Assembly (NCBI GenBank): GCA_028554795.2
Contig: CM068825.1
Coordinates: 156,169,053 to 156,233,052, forward strand
Direction of reading: 5' to 3'
Origin: Sinohyriopsis cumingii
Lineage: Eukaryota; Mollusca; Bivalvia; Unionida; Unionidae
DNA length: 64,000 nt
Below are positions 1 to 14,203 of this stretch, piece after piece (positions within the stretch are counted from its first letter, which is position 1; every line of letters starts with the position of its first letter). The notes beneath the pieces were generated by a model. That model saw only the letters and a list, made by a program, of their open reading frames with translations. It did not search any database and had not been told where the DNA came from. The position numbers were made by a program, and so were the translations under genes.

Positions 1-1056
1 ATTTATCAGTATGCAATTGTAAGCTGTATATAGGTATTTCATTCCATGTAGAACAAAACATACCCTGAACACATAATTTACATGATTGCCTATATATTAT
101 CCTCCAAGCAGTCGTATATCAATATTTAGTAGTAAGGCCCATTACAAAAACCCTGATCCAAGTTACCGTAGAGTCTCGTGAACACTGCTCAGTATGAAAC
201 CTGAACCACATAATTAGCTAATTACTCGGTTTGGGAACTATCTTCCCTACACTGATTCCTAGTACTCAAGCAACTAATCAATGAAATCTAGCAAAATCTC
301 TGAACGGAGACGTATATGCAGATAACAAATACCCTGGGTTTGTTAAAGTGCGTCGGAAAGCATCTGCCTTATCAGGTAAAATCAATTATTTTAACATTAT
401 ATGATTGCATTCAATTTCCCTTTCAAAGATGGAGTGGAGACCCGACATATGTAAATGACAAATAGGCAGAATCTACCAGTGTGTACGCATAGCGGAAGTT
501 GATTATGCAACGGGCAGACATTTTCCGTTTACTTCGTAGAATACTTGTATCTTTAATAAATTCGGCTTTCTCGTTGCATTTAATATTTTTTTATTTACTT
601 TGTCGTATAAATTTGAAAGAACAAATGGGTAGATAAAGGTCGAAAGATTTCTACAGATTAATAATATCTTTTCTATCACATCTCTTTTAACAGATCAGAT
701 GTGTTCCTTCTCTCATTCAGTGTCTATAGTTTTCTATATTTTACGTCCGTTGAAAGATAGATATGCCAAACAGATGACGATCCTATCATTATGTAAACGT
801 ACCAGTTTCAGAAGCATTTACCTTGTGTAAGATCTGTATCGTAACTTCGTAAGCTTATTGCTATACTAGTGTCAGTGTAGCCTAGCTCTGAGTTAAAGTA
901 TTACTTGACTTTCACATAGCGGCTAGCACATTCAAACGAGGTGTAAATATAAACTAAGAGAAACGAGGAAGCGGCAAGAGGTAATTCAAATATTTAAATG
1001 TATTTACAGTTCATCATAGTCATTATCTAAGGGTTTTAACGGATTTTCGCTGATAT

Positions 1057-1123
1057 CTCTCTCTCAATCTCGATCGATCGATGGATCGAGATCGAGATCG
1101 ATATCGATATCGAGAGAGAGAGA
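1057..1123. repeat. Self-complementary GATC/ATCG low-complexity tract
   Basis: A run of CT dinucleotides leads into repeated ATCG/GATC words, then GATATCGATATC, then a run of GA. The left side (CTCTCTC...ATCTCGATCG) is complementary to the right side (CGATATCGAGAGAGAG), so the tract could fold into a hairpin. It is probably a decayed compound microsatellite. Confidence 0.55.
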
Positions 1124-1686
1124 AATGTAGTGGTAAGGTTGGAGAGACTTACCATAAAGGCATTTATTCACATTTAGTCATTGCCCATCGTATGTTGTTT
1201 TTTTTTTTTTTATTGGTCAATTAGTCTGCTGCCGTACGAACCCACACAATGATAGAGAACGGTTCAGGGAGGGTAGAACGGCCTTCGGACATTATAATAT
1301 TAAATAATATGTTTTTAGACCTTTATTCATAAGTTTTATAAAGCATGATAGGCAGTATATGTAGCCTTGTTTTTATTTTACTTTTTAGGCCTCAATCAGC
1401 AATCAATCGTTCTATCAATGAAACGTAAATATACTTATTTAAAGGTAACCATTCTTGTCAATGAAGTGTCATAATATTTGCTTTGTTTCTGCTTTCAGTG
1501 TACCGATGTGACACGAAAGGATGTCGTCCCTTTTAGAACGTTTGCACGCAGTACAGATTGTCAAATTCAGGAAGCCCAACATGACTGCACCTTTTGTAAC
1601 ACAGCGAAATCCCTCAAGACCGATACCTAGCTAAAAGAAACTTCTCCTCAAACCATAAAAGAAAAAATATTCAGGTGCCGAATATG

Positions 1687-1752
<66 letters not shown>
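1687..1752. repeat. Poly-T tract
   Basis: About 65 bases, nearly all T with one C near the start. On the minus strand it is a poly-A run, so it could be the tail of a retroposed sequence, but no retroposon body is recognisable beside it. Confidence 0.85.
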
Positions 1753-1753
<1 letters not shown>

Positions 1754-1987
1754 TAAATTTCGATATAGCGGTTATTTACAAAGGGAAACCCTTCTACTTT
1801 GAAATTCCAAATACATTTTCTGTCCCAGATTCCATTTTTAGACTGAAATGAACTTCATAAAAATTAAAGTTACTCAAACGTGTCCCGATGCTACTAGCAT
1901 TTTGACAGTTGATCCTTTTACAAAAATTATCTTTTCATAGTCAAATGCAGCATAATTTCTTTTGCCAACTCATTAGGAATTTACGCA

Positions 1988-2655
1988 AGTATGTATATGA
2001 ATTAAACAAGTACACTACCCTGCTATGTATACGAATTAGACAAGTACCCTACCCTGCTATGTATACGAATTAGACAAGTACCCTACCCTGCCTGTATACG
2101 AATTAGACAAGTACCCTACCCTGCTATGTATACGAAGTAGGCAAGTACCCTACCCTGCAATGTATACGAATTAGACAAGTACCCTATCCTGCTATGTATA
2201 CGAATTAGACAAGTACCCTACCCTGCTATGTATACGAATTAGACAAGTACCCAACCTTGCCTGTATACGAATTAGACAAGTACCCTATCCTGCCTGTATA
2301 CGAATTAGACAAGTACCCTACCCTGCTATGTATACGAATTAGACAAGTACCCTACACTGTTATGTATACAAATTAGACAAGTATCCTACCCTGCCTGTAT
2401 ACGAATTAGACAAGTACCCTGCCCTGATATGTATACGAATTAGACAAGTACCCTACACTGCTATATATACGAACTAGACAAGTACCCTACCCTGCTATGT
2501 ATACGAATTAGACAAGTACCCTACTCTGCCTGTATACGAATTAGACAAGTACTCTACCCTGCCTGTATACAAATTAGACAAGTACCCTACCCTGCCTGTA
2601 TACAAATTAGACAAGTACCCTACCCTGCCTGGATACGAATTAGATAAGTACCAGT
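1988..2655. repeat. Minisatellite, 33-34 bp unit, about 20 copies
   Basis: Tandem unit of the form TATACGAATTAGACAAGTAC followed by CCTACCCTGCTATG. Two length variants alternate: 34 bp with GCTATGTATAC and 33 bp with GCCTGTATAC. Divergence is mostly single substitutions; the last copy is degenerate. Open frames through the array are not genes. Confidence 0.95.
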
Positions 2656-2798
2656 CTACCCTTCCAGCCTACTCACTTAGAGTCCTGACTCTGTATCGGA
2701 TCTTGCATTCTTGGTGGTTAACCAAGCACACTAAAAAACTTCACTGAAATCATCATTATGTTTATCGCATACAGCACACTTTTATTTTCTCATAATCT

Positions 2799-2846
2799 GG
2801 GACCCCCACCCCCACCCCCACCCCGCCACACACACACATACACACC
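2799..2846. repeat. C-rich (ACCCCC)n and (CA)n tract
   Basis: Short run of CCCCCAC words passing into CACACACA/CATACACA. Simple sequence only. Confidence 0.8.
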
Positions 2847-3253
2847 GAGGTCTTTGCAGAAATCAGTTTTAACAGTGTGAAATGGTGAATAGTTTTCGAT
2901 GTTTAAAATGTTTTTTCAAAAGATTATAATGTCAATTACTGTGCCATTTCTAAAATATCAAGAAGTCGCCTTAATAAGAAAGAAATTGTGCTTAGCATGC
3001 ACGAAACAAGACAAAACATGTTTAGTGAAAGAGGGTCACTCTTTGGGTTAATTTCTTAAGAAAAAATATCAAGATCAGTGGGGTACGCTAAACTGTGTTA
3101 TGATAAACATACATCCAATTAATGAACACATTAGGATAATAATCTGCTGCAGAAGAAACAAAAGCAACAACAGTAAATTAAATATATGCTTGCCCTATCG
3201 TTGTATTGTCCAACATTGTGCCACTATATATGTTGTCGTTTTGGAATTTTTTT

Positions 3254-3925
3254 CGCTGACGGTTTATCATTGAAAAAGACGTCGGTAGAGTATGTTTTAT
3301 CGTAAAAGTGTACTTCACATGCCAAAACTATTTTCTTCGCTGACGGTTTAACATTGAAAAAGAAGTCGGTAGAGTATGTTTTATCGTAAAAGTGTATTCA
3401 CATGTCAAAACGATTTTTTTCGCTGACGGTTTATCATTGAAAAAGACGTCGGTAGAGTATGTTTTATCGTAAAAGTGTACTTCACATGCCAAAACGATTT
3501 TTTTCGCTGACGGTTTATCATTGAAAAGACGTCGGTAGAGTATGTTTTATCGTAAAAGTGTACTTCACATGCCAAAACGATTTTTTTCGCTGACGGTTTA
3601 TCATTGAAAAGACGTCGGTAGAGTATGTTTTATCGTAAAAGTGTACTTCACATGCCAAAACGATTTTTTTCGCTGACGGTTTATCGTTGAAAAGACGTCG
3701 GTAGAGTATGTTTTATCGTAAAAGTGTACTTCACATGCCAAACGATTTTTTTCGCTGACGGTTTATCATTGAAAAGACGTCGGTAGAGTATGTTTTATCG
3801 TAAAAGTGTACTTCGCATGCCAAAACGATTTTTTTCGCTGACGGTTTATCATTGAAAAGACGTCGGTAGAGTATGTTTTATCGTAAAAGTGTACTTCACA
3901 TGCCAAAACGATTTTTTTTAGCTGA
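3254..3925. repeat. Minisatellite, about 83 bp unit, 8 copies
   Basis: Each copy starts CGCTGACGGTTTATCATTGA and continues with GACGTCGGTAGAGTATG, TTTTATCGTAAAAGTG, TACTTCACATGCCAAAACGA and a T run. Starts at 3254, 3338, 3421, 3505, 3588, 3671, 3753 and 3836 give spacings of 82-84 bp. The length changes lie in the A and T runs. Copies are very similar, so the array is young or homogenised. A 65-residue minus-strand frame over its right end is an artefact. Confidence 0.95.
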
Positions 3926-5181
3926 ACAAAGTGGAAGTACAGTAGAAGGTTCACATGCTTCAATAGGATAATGCCCGTGCCCGTGCTGCATTATGGTAGA
4001 ATCAGAAATTGAAAATAAAGTTCGAACAACATACATTTTACTCATTGTTTTGATGCATTTACCCCTGCTTAAGCGATCTAAACAAAGATATATCGATTCC
4101 GTCTGACATCGACTGAGACCACAGTAATGTCAAATACATTTTCTTGCCGGAATAGTTCTACATTTAGTTGTATGAATAGACTGTTCCATTGCAGATGAAA
4201 GCTAGACAGAAAAACCCACAGAGAAGTCCAGATCTCACCTGCTTTTTTTGATAGTGTTACAAGCCAGGGGTCTTTACTTGACCGAGCGGTGTCAAACCCT
4301 GGCGCGATTCCCGCAAGGAGTCATAAGTTTACCCCAAATTTCCAAAGACTTCCGTACAAATTCAGTTGTAAATTAGAAAGCCCAACGTGTCCGTTCCATA
4401 CTTACTCTAATCAATGCATGACCACATATACCACAAACTGCCAAATATTTATCAAGTACATATCCGCATGGGCCTTCGTTATTTTCCGTACCGCGAGCAG
4501 TTCACGCCGTAGAAACTATACACCTATCCCTTAACTCAGGGAACTATTTTAACTACACCACCTTAGGCCAGTAAAACTATGGTTTCCAGGCATATTTAGC
4601 TAGTACAACAGCATCACATTTGCCACCATGGCGATATAAACGGTATCTGCCGAGTCCCTTCTTATTTATTCGTTTGTGTAATTTACTGGTTTCCTACCGT
4701 AAATACTGCCACTGCAGTCACACCACCAATATACACCACTAGATTTTAATAGGGACTATGGTATTCCAGGGTCACTCATCCGGTTTGGACCTGAATTCTC
4801 TAAAAGTGAACCATGGCATCATATAAACTCACTAACACTTCACTCCGTGACGTTTGCTCCTAGTAACTGGTAATTATTTCGGGCTAAGGAATATTTCCAT
4901 TGCACCGAATTCCAATAACCAGACGAGTAATCACAAAAATCTAAAAATTCCTTAAAACTGGGCGCTATAACCAAATGCGCATGTTCCAAATGTATTATAA
5001 TAACAAGAAAATGGCGCCTATTCACTGATATATTTATCTTGTACGACGAATATAGGCTTGCATAATGCAAAGACCACGGATTGTGCTAGTACAGATTACA
5101 GCCTGTGTAAACAGCATGCGAATCAGTAGCATTTACACTTGGCTGAAAGAACATCTTTCAAGCCAATTGTTTGCAGTGCAG

Positions 5182-5183
<2 letters not shown>
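3926..5183. other. Non-genic interval
   Basis: About 1.25 kb with no recognised gene, RNA or mobile element. Open frames of 76-81 codons on either strand show no recognisable motif or splice context. Confidence 0.5.

Positions 5184-5234
<51 letters not shown>
5184..5234. repeat. (GT)n microsatellite
   Basis: About 25 uninterrupted GT dinucleotides. Confidence 0.95.
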
Positions 5235-5237
<3 letters not shown>

Positions 5238-5544
5238 GTAAATGAGATTATAGTTTTTTAATCTGCTGATAACCTATGTCTGATAATATGCACGTAAATA
5301 ATCATCTATCAATGAATGTTTAACTTAAAGCAAGGCTCGCGCCCTCGTCTTTGAACTTCTTCCAGAAAAAGACTAACAAAGGAACAATTCTGCAACAATG
5401 CTTTCTCTTATAACTAGCAGGTAACGTTGTAGCAAATTATGTAAATTTACACAAAGTATAAATGAATGTGTTGAACAAAGGTAGTCAAGGCACAGAATCA
5501 ATATTAACAGAAATTTAATCATTAAAGTAACAAAACGTAAAAGT

Positions 5545-6197
5545 AGGCATTTAAGAGTTTAACGTTGTTTTTTCTGAGTTTATCGTGGTATAAACTGCCA
5601 GTTGCCGACTCACACAGCAGATAACGCCCTAGGGCGTTATGTAAGCTGTGTGAGTCGGCAACTGACAGTTTATACCACGTTAAACTCGGAAAAAATAACG
5701 TTAAACTCTTATAATTGAAATTTTAATTATTCGTTATGTTATTTTGTTTGCATCATTAAAAAAACAGAAATCTTAATTGAGCGTAGTAATAAATGTTTGG
5801 GGTTTTCTGTTACCTAGCTATTTATAACACTTGGGATTGTCCTGCTTGATCGTAATATATGTTTGACAAATTTCGACAAAGAAAGGATGCTTTTGTTCAT
5901 AAAAGACGAGAATATGGATTGCTTTAGTTTTTCAGATTAAATGTATTCAATCATTTTTTTAAAAAAATTATTAGAATAATCTTTTTCTTTAATGCTTATT
6001 TCCTGTCTGCCTTCACTGGCAGAGTTTATCTTATGCTGAACACGTGACTATATTTATAGAAGTGGGTATTATTAGTAAAGTAGTTCTCCTTACAGTTCAT
6101 ACAGGAATAAACGCAATTCATTTTGATCGCGTGGTAACATTCTGACCAAAGGAAATGTTACTTTCCTTTACCAACTACTGGCATTGCAATTATTATC
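5545..6197 (+). mobile_element. Palindrome-headed non-autonomous element, copy 1
   Basis: The first 160 bases (5551-5712) form a near-perfect palindrome. The left arm runs TTAAGAGTTTAACGTTGTTT ... GCCGACTCACACAGC, and the right arm returns as GCTGTGTGAGTCGGC ... GTTAAACTCTTATA, with centre ACGCCCTAGGGCGT. About 480 bases of non-palindromic sequence follow, starting ATTGAAATTTTAATTATTCG and ending near CTACTGGCATTGCAATTATT. The same hairpin plus tail recurs at 27238-27846 in the same orientation, which makes this a dispersed repeat. No coding capacity. Most likely a foldback/MITE-like element, or a MITE carried inside a longer repeat; the boundaries come from comparing the two copies. Confidence 0.75.
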
Positions 6198-6687
6198 CAA
6201 TACGCAATCTGTGTTATAATTGATAGGATAAATTATTGCATCTTACTTTAGGTTCAAAATTTTGAGAACCTCAGTAAACCGAAAACCCCACATAATCGAA
6301 AGTGTTACTTGGTCCCATAGGATGTTGATCTTGAAAGGTTTTATAAAATAACGTATTCATTATTTCTGACCCTATATTCCTATATTTAGATCAGTTGAGC
6401 GATGAACGACTGGACAACAAGCTTGAGTAAGGTGAAACGGTAACGATCATATATTTTGCAATGTATGATTTTCTTTACCTTTATTCTATACGCACAAAAC
6501 TATTGTGATGTTACTAAATTTTAACACATAACGATAAGTTATCAAGATTAGTCGCACCACACACTGAACAAAATTGTTCCACTAAGATTATGTTCATCCT
6601 CGTTTGAAAATCTGTCCAAATTCTCAAAAGGTACTTTCTTTTTAAATTTATCTTTTCGGGTAAAGAACAGTTTGCAATGCGTGGATG
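6198..6687. other. Non-genic interval
   Basis: Nothing recognised; AT-rich spacer between the palindrome element and the 31-bp array. Confidence 0.5.
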
Positions 6688-9340
6688 AAACTAATCCACA
6701 CATGCAGTGAAGTCATTAAACCTAACGCACGCATACAGTAAAGTCACTAAAACTAATGCAAGCATGCAGCTAAGTCACTAAAACTAATGCACACATGCAG
6801 TGAAGGCACTAAAACTAATGCACACATGCAGTGAAGTCACTAAAACTAATGCAAGCCTGCAGTGAAGTCTCTAAAACTAATGCAAGCATGCAGTGAAGTC
6901 ACTAAAACTAATGCACGCATGCAGTGAAGTCACTAAAACTAATGCACACATGCAGGAAAGGCACTAAAACTAATGCACACATGCAGTGAAGTCACTAAAA
7001 CTAATGCAAGCTTGCAGTGAAGTCACAAACTAATGCACGCATGCAGTGAAGTAACTAAAACTAATGCACACATTCAGTGAAGGCACTAAAACTAATGCAC
7101 GCATGAAGTCATTAAAACTAATGCAACCATGAAGTGAATTCACTAAAACTAATGCATGCATGAAATCATTAAAACTAATGCAAGCATGCAGTGAAGTCAC
7201 TAAAACAAATGCACGCTTGCAGTGAAGTCATTAAAACTAATGCACACATGCAGTGAAGTCACTAAAACTAATGCACGCATGCAGTGAAGTAACTAAAACT
7301 AATGCACACATGCAGTGAAGGCACTAAAACTAATGCACACATGAAGTCACTAAAACTAATGCACGCATGAAGTCATTAAAACTAATGCAAGCATGAAGTG
7401 AAGTCACTAAAACTAATGCATGCATGAAATCATTAAAACTAATGCAAGCATGCAGTGAAGTCACTAAAACAAATGCACGCTTGCAGTGAAGTCATTAAAA
7501 CTAATGCACACATGCAGTGAAGTCACTAAAACTAATGCAAGCTTGCAGTGAAGTCACTTAAACTAATGCATGCATGCAGTGAAGTAACGAAAACTAATGC
7601 ACACATGCAGTGAAGGCACTAAAACTAATGCACCCATGAAGTCATTAAAGCTAATGCAAGCATGAAGTGAAGTCACTAAAACTAATGCACGCTTGCAGTG
7701 AAGTCATTAAAACTAATGCACACATGCAGTGAAGTCACTAAAACTAATGCACACATGCAGTGAAGTCACTAAAACTAATGCAAGCTTGCAGTGAAGTCAC
7801 TAAAACTAATGCACGCATGCAGTGAAGTCACTAAAACTAACGCAAGCTTGCAGTGAAGTCACTAAAACCAATGCACACATGCAGTGAAGGCACTAAACTA
7901 ATGCACACATGCAGTGAAGTCACTAAAACTAACGCACGCATGAATTTATTAAAACTAATGCAAGCATGAAATGAAGTCACTAAAACTAATGCATGCATGA
8001 AATCATTAAAACTAATGCACACATGCAGTGAAGTCACTAAAACTAATGCACGCTTGCAGTGAAGTCATTAAAACTAATGCACACATGCAGTGAAGTCACT
8101 AAAACTAATGCACACATGCAGTGAAGTCACTAAAACTAATGCACACATGCAGTGAAGTCACTAAAACTAATGCACGCTTGCAGTGAAGTCACTAAAACTA
8201 ATGCAAGCATGCAGTGAAGTCACTAAAACTAATGCACACATGAAGTCACTAAAACTAATGCAAGCATGCAGTGAAGTCACTAAAACTAATGCACACATGC
8301 AGTGAAGTCACTAAAACTAATGCACGCATGCAGTGAAGGCACTAAAACTAATGTACACATGACGTCACTAAAACTAATGCACGCATGAAGTCACTAAAAC
8401 TAATGCACGCTTGCAGTGAAGTCATTAAAACTAATGCACACATGCAGTGAAGTCATTAAAACTAATGCACACATGCAGTGAAGTCACTAAAACTAATGCA
8501 CACATGCAGTGAAGTCACTAAAACTAATGCAAGCTTGCAGTGAAGTCACTAAAACTAATGCACGCATGCAGTGAAGTAACTAAAACTAATGCACACATGC
8601 AGTGAAGTCACTAAAACTAATGCAAGCTTGCAGTGAAGTCACTAAAACTAATGCACGCATGCAGTGAAGGCACTAAAACTAATGCACACATGACGTCACT
8701 AAAACTAATGCATGCATGAAATCACTAAAACTAATGCACGCATGAAGTGAAGTCACTAAAACTAATGCATGCATGAAATCATTAAAACTAATGCAAGCAT
8801 GCAGTGAAGTCACTAAAACTAATGCACGATTGCAGTGAAGTCATTAAAACTAATGCACACATGCAGTGAAGTCACTAAAACTAATGCACACATGCAGTGA
8901 AGTCACTAAAACTAATGTACGCATGAAGTCACTAAAACTAATGCACTCTTGCAGTGAAGTCATTAAACTAATGCACACATGCAGTGAAGTCACTAAAACT
9001 AATGCACACTTGCAGTGAAGTCATTAAAACTAATGCATGCATGCAGTGAAATCATTAAAACTAATGCACACATGCAGCTAAGTCACTAAAACTAATGCAC
9101 ACATGCAGCTAAGTCACTAAAACTAATGCACACATGCAGTGAAGTCATTAAAACTAATGCACACATGCAGCTAAGTCACTAAAACTAATGCACACATGCA
9201 GCTAAGTCACTAAAACTAATGCACGCTTGCAGTGAAGTCATTAAAACTAATGCACGCATGCAGTGAAATCATTAAAACTAATTCCCACATGCAGTGAAGT
9301 CACTAAAACTAATGCACGAATCAAGTGAAGTGGCTAAAGC
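6688..9340. repeat. Long minisatellite, 31 bp unit, about 85-90 copies
   Basis: Unit ACTAAAACTAATGCACACAT plus GCAGTGAAGTC, 31 bp. Shorter units of about 22 bp lack the internal GCAGTGAA. Variant words (ACACAT, ACGCAT, AAGCTT, ACGCTT, TGCATGAAAT, GGCACT in place of GTCACT, AGCTAAGTC) are shared between distant copies. Runs of variants recur in the same order: the block from about 7141 reappears at about 7405, a 264-bp shift. The array therefore grew partly by copying multi-unit blocks. Minus-strand frames through it are artefacts. Confidence 0.97.
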
Positions 9341-10709
9341 ATGAATTGTGGACCTTAGTGACCTCTGTTCGTCAAGAAAAAATGTTCTAACCAAGTCATA
9401 ATCACAAAGGTGACGTGGTAATACTTAACCGTGACGGATGAATGGCGACACAGTGATAACTAGAGTTGGGTACCAGGATAATGTTATACCGCGATATTTC
9501 TGAATATACCACGATACGTACCACGGTATACATCAATTTATTTTGGTGACCAACGATTTAAATTTCTGGGGCAGTGGTCTGGAATTTTTAATTCATTTCC
9601 AGATCTCAGATAGATGAAATAAATATCTTGCTCCGATTTATAGCTAGAATGAACATCCAATATTCATTGCATTATTTTGAAGACAAATAAAAATAATTAT
9701 ATTGAGATAAAAGAAAGTTAAATATCTCGGCTCTAAAGAAAATCGCAGCCCCCTCCCATAGTAGACGAATTTGGTATGTGTATGTTAAGTGTTGTATAAG
9801 TTGTCATCTAAAAAATGTAATAAAAACTGGACGATCTGAAAAAGATAGTGACAATGGACGGCTTGTTGATCAAAATAGGACGTATTTACATTGAAATCTA
9901 TGATTTACTAGTTACAGTATTGACCAATTAAGAAAGTGAAACTTTGAGTGGGATGTTAGTATCCGGTTAAGACCTATAAGAGAGACGCCAGTAGTACACT
10001 GACTCAGCAAACGAGAAAATATTTAGTGGACATACGTAAAATTCATATAGAAAACAATCGATCTCCTGAAAAATATGAGGATGATTCTCGGTGTTACATA
10101 GGAATACACGTACTTAGCACATTTATAATAACTAACTGAAAAATACATTTTTTTTTACCTATAAATAGTTTCATGTTTTTCCCACAAAGGTTTGATTTTA
10201 CCCAAATATCTTTCACAACATTCCGTTCGGCCGCTAAGATGGCATACTTGCATGACATTTGTCATACATGTCATTTCAAAATTTAGAAACATAAATGTCT
10301 TTGTAATTATCGAAATTATTTTGTGAAACTTATCAATATTTTGTATCCGCAATAATAATTTTTTGGAGTCATTTTTCCAGTGAACAGGCATACGGTACGT
10401 AACACCGGGAATTTTTTTTTTTTACTGCGGTAAACCAATATACTCGTAATACCACACGCATCGAATCCTAACACCAAAAGTTCACTCCACATTTTTATAG
10501 TGGCATTCGGCAATTTACAAAATGTGTACAAACTTACTAAGATGTAGCCTTTGAAACAAAAGTCTCACAAATTGGATTAAAACCACATTGTGGTGTCTTA
10601 GATTATTCGATTAAGAGTCGAATTAACATGTTGTTATACCGCCATGTTAGCTCTAATACGCTGAATTATTCCCTAAGTTAACACTAAGATTTTGATATAC
10701 TCCCTAAGT

Positions 10710-10710
<1 letters not shown>
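9341..10710. other. Non-genic interval with possible transposon debris
   Basis: No gene recognised. Around 9465-9535 there is a GTTGGGTACC-like word with nearby imperfectly self-complementary pieces (ATACCGCGATAT, ATACCACGATACG, ACCACGGTATAC). It resembles a decayed transposon end but was not resolved. Two overlapping minus-strand frames at 10155-10531 lack a recognisable domain. Confidence 0.4.

Positions 10711-10756
<46 letters not shown>
10711..10756. repeat. (TAA)n microsatellite
   Basis: About 15 trinucleotides. Confidence 0.95.
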
Positions 10757-10758
<2 letters not shown>

Positions 10759-10939
10759 TTCAGCTAATTTGTTTAGCTTGTTCACAGTTGTCTTTAGTAT
10801 GTAATCTATCTGATGTAACTGTCTCGCCAGTAGACTGTTTCTGTATTTGGTTACTTTAATATAGAGATGACTTGGACTAACACGGAATAAGGTCACAAAA
10901 TAATTGTCTCCATTAGTCCATATGGTAATAGGATTAAAA

Positions 10940-11157
10940 AGATACAACGTATATTATACGAGGTAAATTACAAAGATACAATTGTATATTATACTAGGTA
11001 AATTACAAAGATACAATTGTATATTATACGATGTAAATTACAAAGATCCAATTGTATATTATACTAAGTAAATTACAAAGATACAATTGTATATTATACG
11101 AGGTAAATTACAAAGATACAATTGTATATTATGCTAGGTAAATCACATAGATACTAT
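10940..11157. repeat. Minisatellite, 35 bp unit, about 6 copies
   Basis: Unit AATTACAAAGATACAATTGT plus ATATTATACGAGGTA. GATACA starts at 10975 and 11010 confirm the 35-bp spacing. The first and last copies are degenerate. Confidence 0.92.
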
Positions 11158-12371
11158 GTACATTATTTCAAGACCATTATAAACTTTGGCACCCGAATTC
11201 ATAAGAAGATATGCTTGCTGGAGCGGAGTGTTAATGGATTTTGAGAATGGCCGGGTCTGAAAATCATACACATTTGAATAAGAGAAGAAAACGTGATATG
11301 AATGCGTATCCAAGTGTATGATTGTATTAAAGGAATACAATGTAGTTTTACAAATACTTTTTTAAAATCAAATTATTATGTTGTTCAAAAGTTTGTATTT
11401 TGTTTTATTACTTTTTAAAGTTATGTACTCAAAGTCAGTTATTTAGCTTACAATTCTATTTCAGGCTTTAATTCAATTATTTTATTACGTAAATCGACTT
11501 GTTAACTGATCCGTTGGGAGGTTATCTTCGACTACAGGTTTTATTAGGGAGACACCATTTGCTTGGTGAGTTTATAAACAGTTCCGGCTCATGAGTTGGT
11601 GAGTTTAAAAACAGTACCGGCTTCTCATTGCAGAAGAAGTTTCCGCTTTGATATACTTCCTACGTATGACCCATATTACAAGGCACTAATAAACCTCTCT
11701 CTACGATGAGGAAAAAAAAAAAAAAACCACAAAATATTCGGGTTCTAATAAGAAATAGAGCTTCCTTCGCCATGAAGCTGAATGGCCCATTGTCTAGTAT
11801 CTATAGCTCAACTTTTCTTTATGGTTTTAATGGCTTGGCACTAACCCCTCCACTTGCGTGACCATACATACATCAATGTGTATGCTTCAAGAGAAGTAAT
11901 TACTGCACTAAGAACAATATGTTTCGACTGAAAAAAGAAGAGAAAAAATATGTTGCTTAAAAGTCTCATATATCTGCGTTCCTCGGAGTAGCATTTGTTT
12001 TATCTTACCATAAAGTATTACATTTTTCTTCTTCTGATTAAGCATGAGGTATAAATGGTATATCTATTGCAAGACATGACTCTTCAAAGGGCGATTCTTT
12101 TGAGTAATATCTTGCAATCGAAACACGGCAAAATACAGATAATCTTATTGGAAAATCGTCCACATGATCGGAAAACCAATCACATAATGACTCATTCATG
12201 GCGTGCCTTTTTTTTGCAACTAGCATTATCTACTATCAGAACGCTCAGTGAAAAAGATGAAAACGACGGTTACTGATGATTAGCAATTAAGTACAGTCAT
12301 TCCTTTCAAAAACACTTCCTGCCATTCGTTTCGTGTTTCGTTCTCTCTCTTCCCCCTCCACCCCTCTCTCT
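11158..12371. other. Non-genic interval
   Basis: No gene recognised. A short direct duplication (TTGGTGAGTTTATAAACAGT, then TTGGTGAGTTTAAAAACAGT) lies at about 11563-11613, and a poly-A run at 11711-11726. Confidence 0.5.
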
Positions 12372-13866
<1,495 letters not shown>

Positions 13867-13885
13867 ATATGTATGTATGTATGTA

Positions 13886-14134
13886 TGTTGTTGTTGTTGT
13901 GGGGTTTAACGCCATTTTTCAGCACGATAGGCTATACATGGCGGCCAGTATTAATGGTGGAGGAAGAACCCGGAAAACCCCGGAAAGAACCACCGACCCA
14001 CGAGAAGCTACTGGCAAGCTTTCTCACATGCCCACATTGGCTGAATCTTAGACTCGAACCGCCGCAGACAGAGGTGAGATGGCAGTGATCCGTAACGAAG
14101 AGCGCTTTAGACCACTGGGCCACTCGGGGCCCCG
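13886..14134 (-). mobile_element. tRNA-derived SINE, family A (full-length, minus strand)
   Basis: Read on the minus strand, the head is GGGGCCCCGAGTGGCCCAGT then GGTCTAAAGCGCT. That is a pol III A-box-like region, followed by a B-box-like GGTTCGAGTCT. The body contains CCAGTAGCTTCTCGTGGGTC and a C/G-rich CCGGGGTTTTCCGGGTTCTT. The tail reads GGCGTTAAACCCC then (CAA)n. Both flanks are TATG repeats, so the copy either landed in a TATG tract or made a TATG-containing target duplication. Related copies: 17921, 29522, 44199, 59713 and 60449. Confidence 0.85.
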
Positions 14135-14203
14135 TATGTATGTATGTATGTATGTATGTATGTATGTATGTATGTATGTGTGTATGTGTGTGTGTGTGTG
14201 TGT
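14135..14203. repeat. (TATG)n passing into (TG)n
   Basis: About 11 TATG units, then TG dinucleotides. It lies exactly between the head of SINE A and the tail side of SINE B, so part of the GT run may be the SINE B tail. Confidence 0.92.

Larger units (their letters stand above)
1..1986. other. Non-genic AT-rich DNA with simple sequence
   Basis: No gene is recognised on either strand. Short low-complexity tracts occur: a GATC/ATCG-rich self-complementary stretch flanked by CT and GA runs at about 1057-1123, a T15 run near 1200, and a poly-T tract at 1687-1752. Confidence 0.6.

Noticed and set aside
1988..2655. CCCTACCCTG words resembling telomere repeats
   Set aside because: They occur once per 33-34 bp unit inside a longer minisatellite, not as a 6-bp tandem repeat.
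6688..9340. Possible CRISPR array
   Set aside because: Repeats are contiguous with no unique spacers, there are no cas genes, and the context is animal nuclear DNA.
9465..10450. hAT or other DNA transposon with GTTGGGTACC-like ends
   Set aside because: Self-complementary words are present but no matching pair of ends or target duplication could be aligned. The minus-strand frames at 10155-10531 show no transposase motif.
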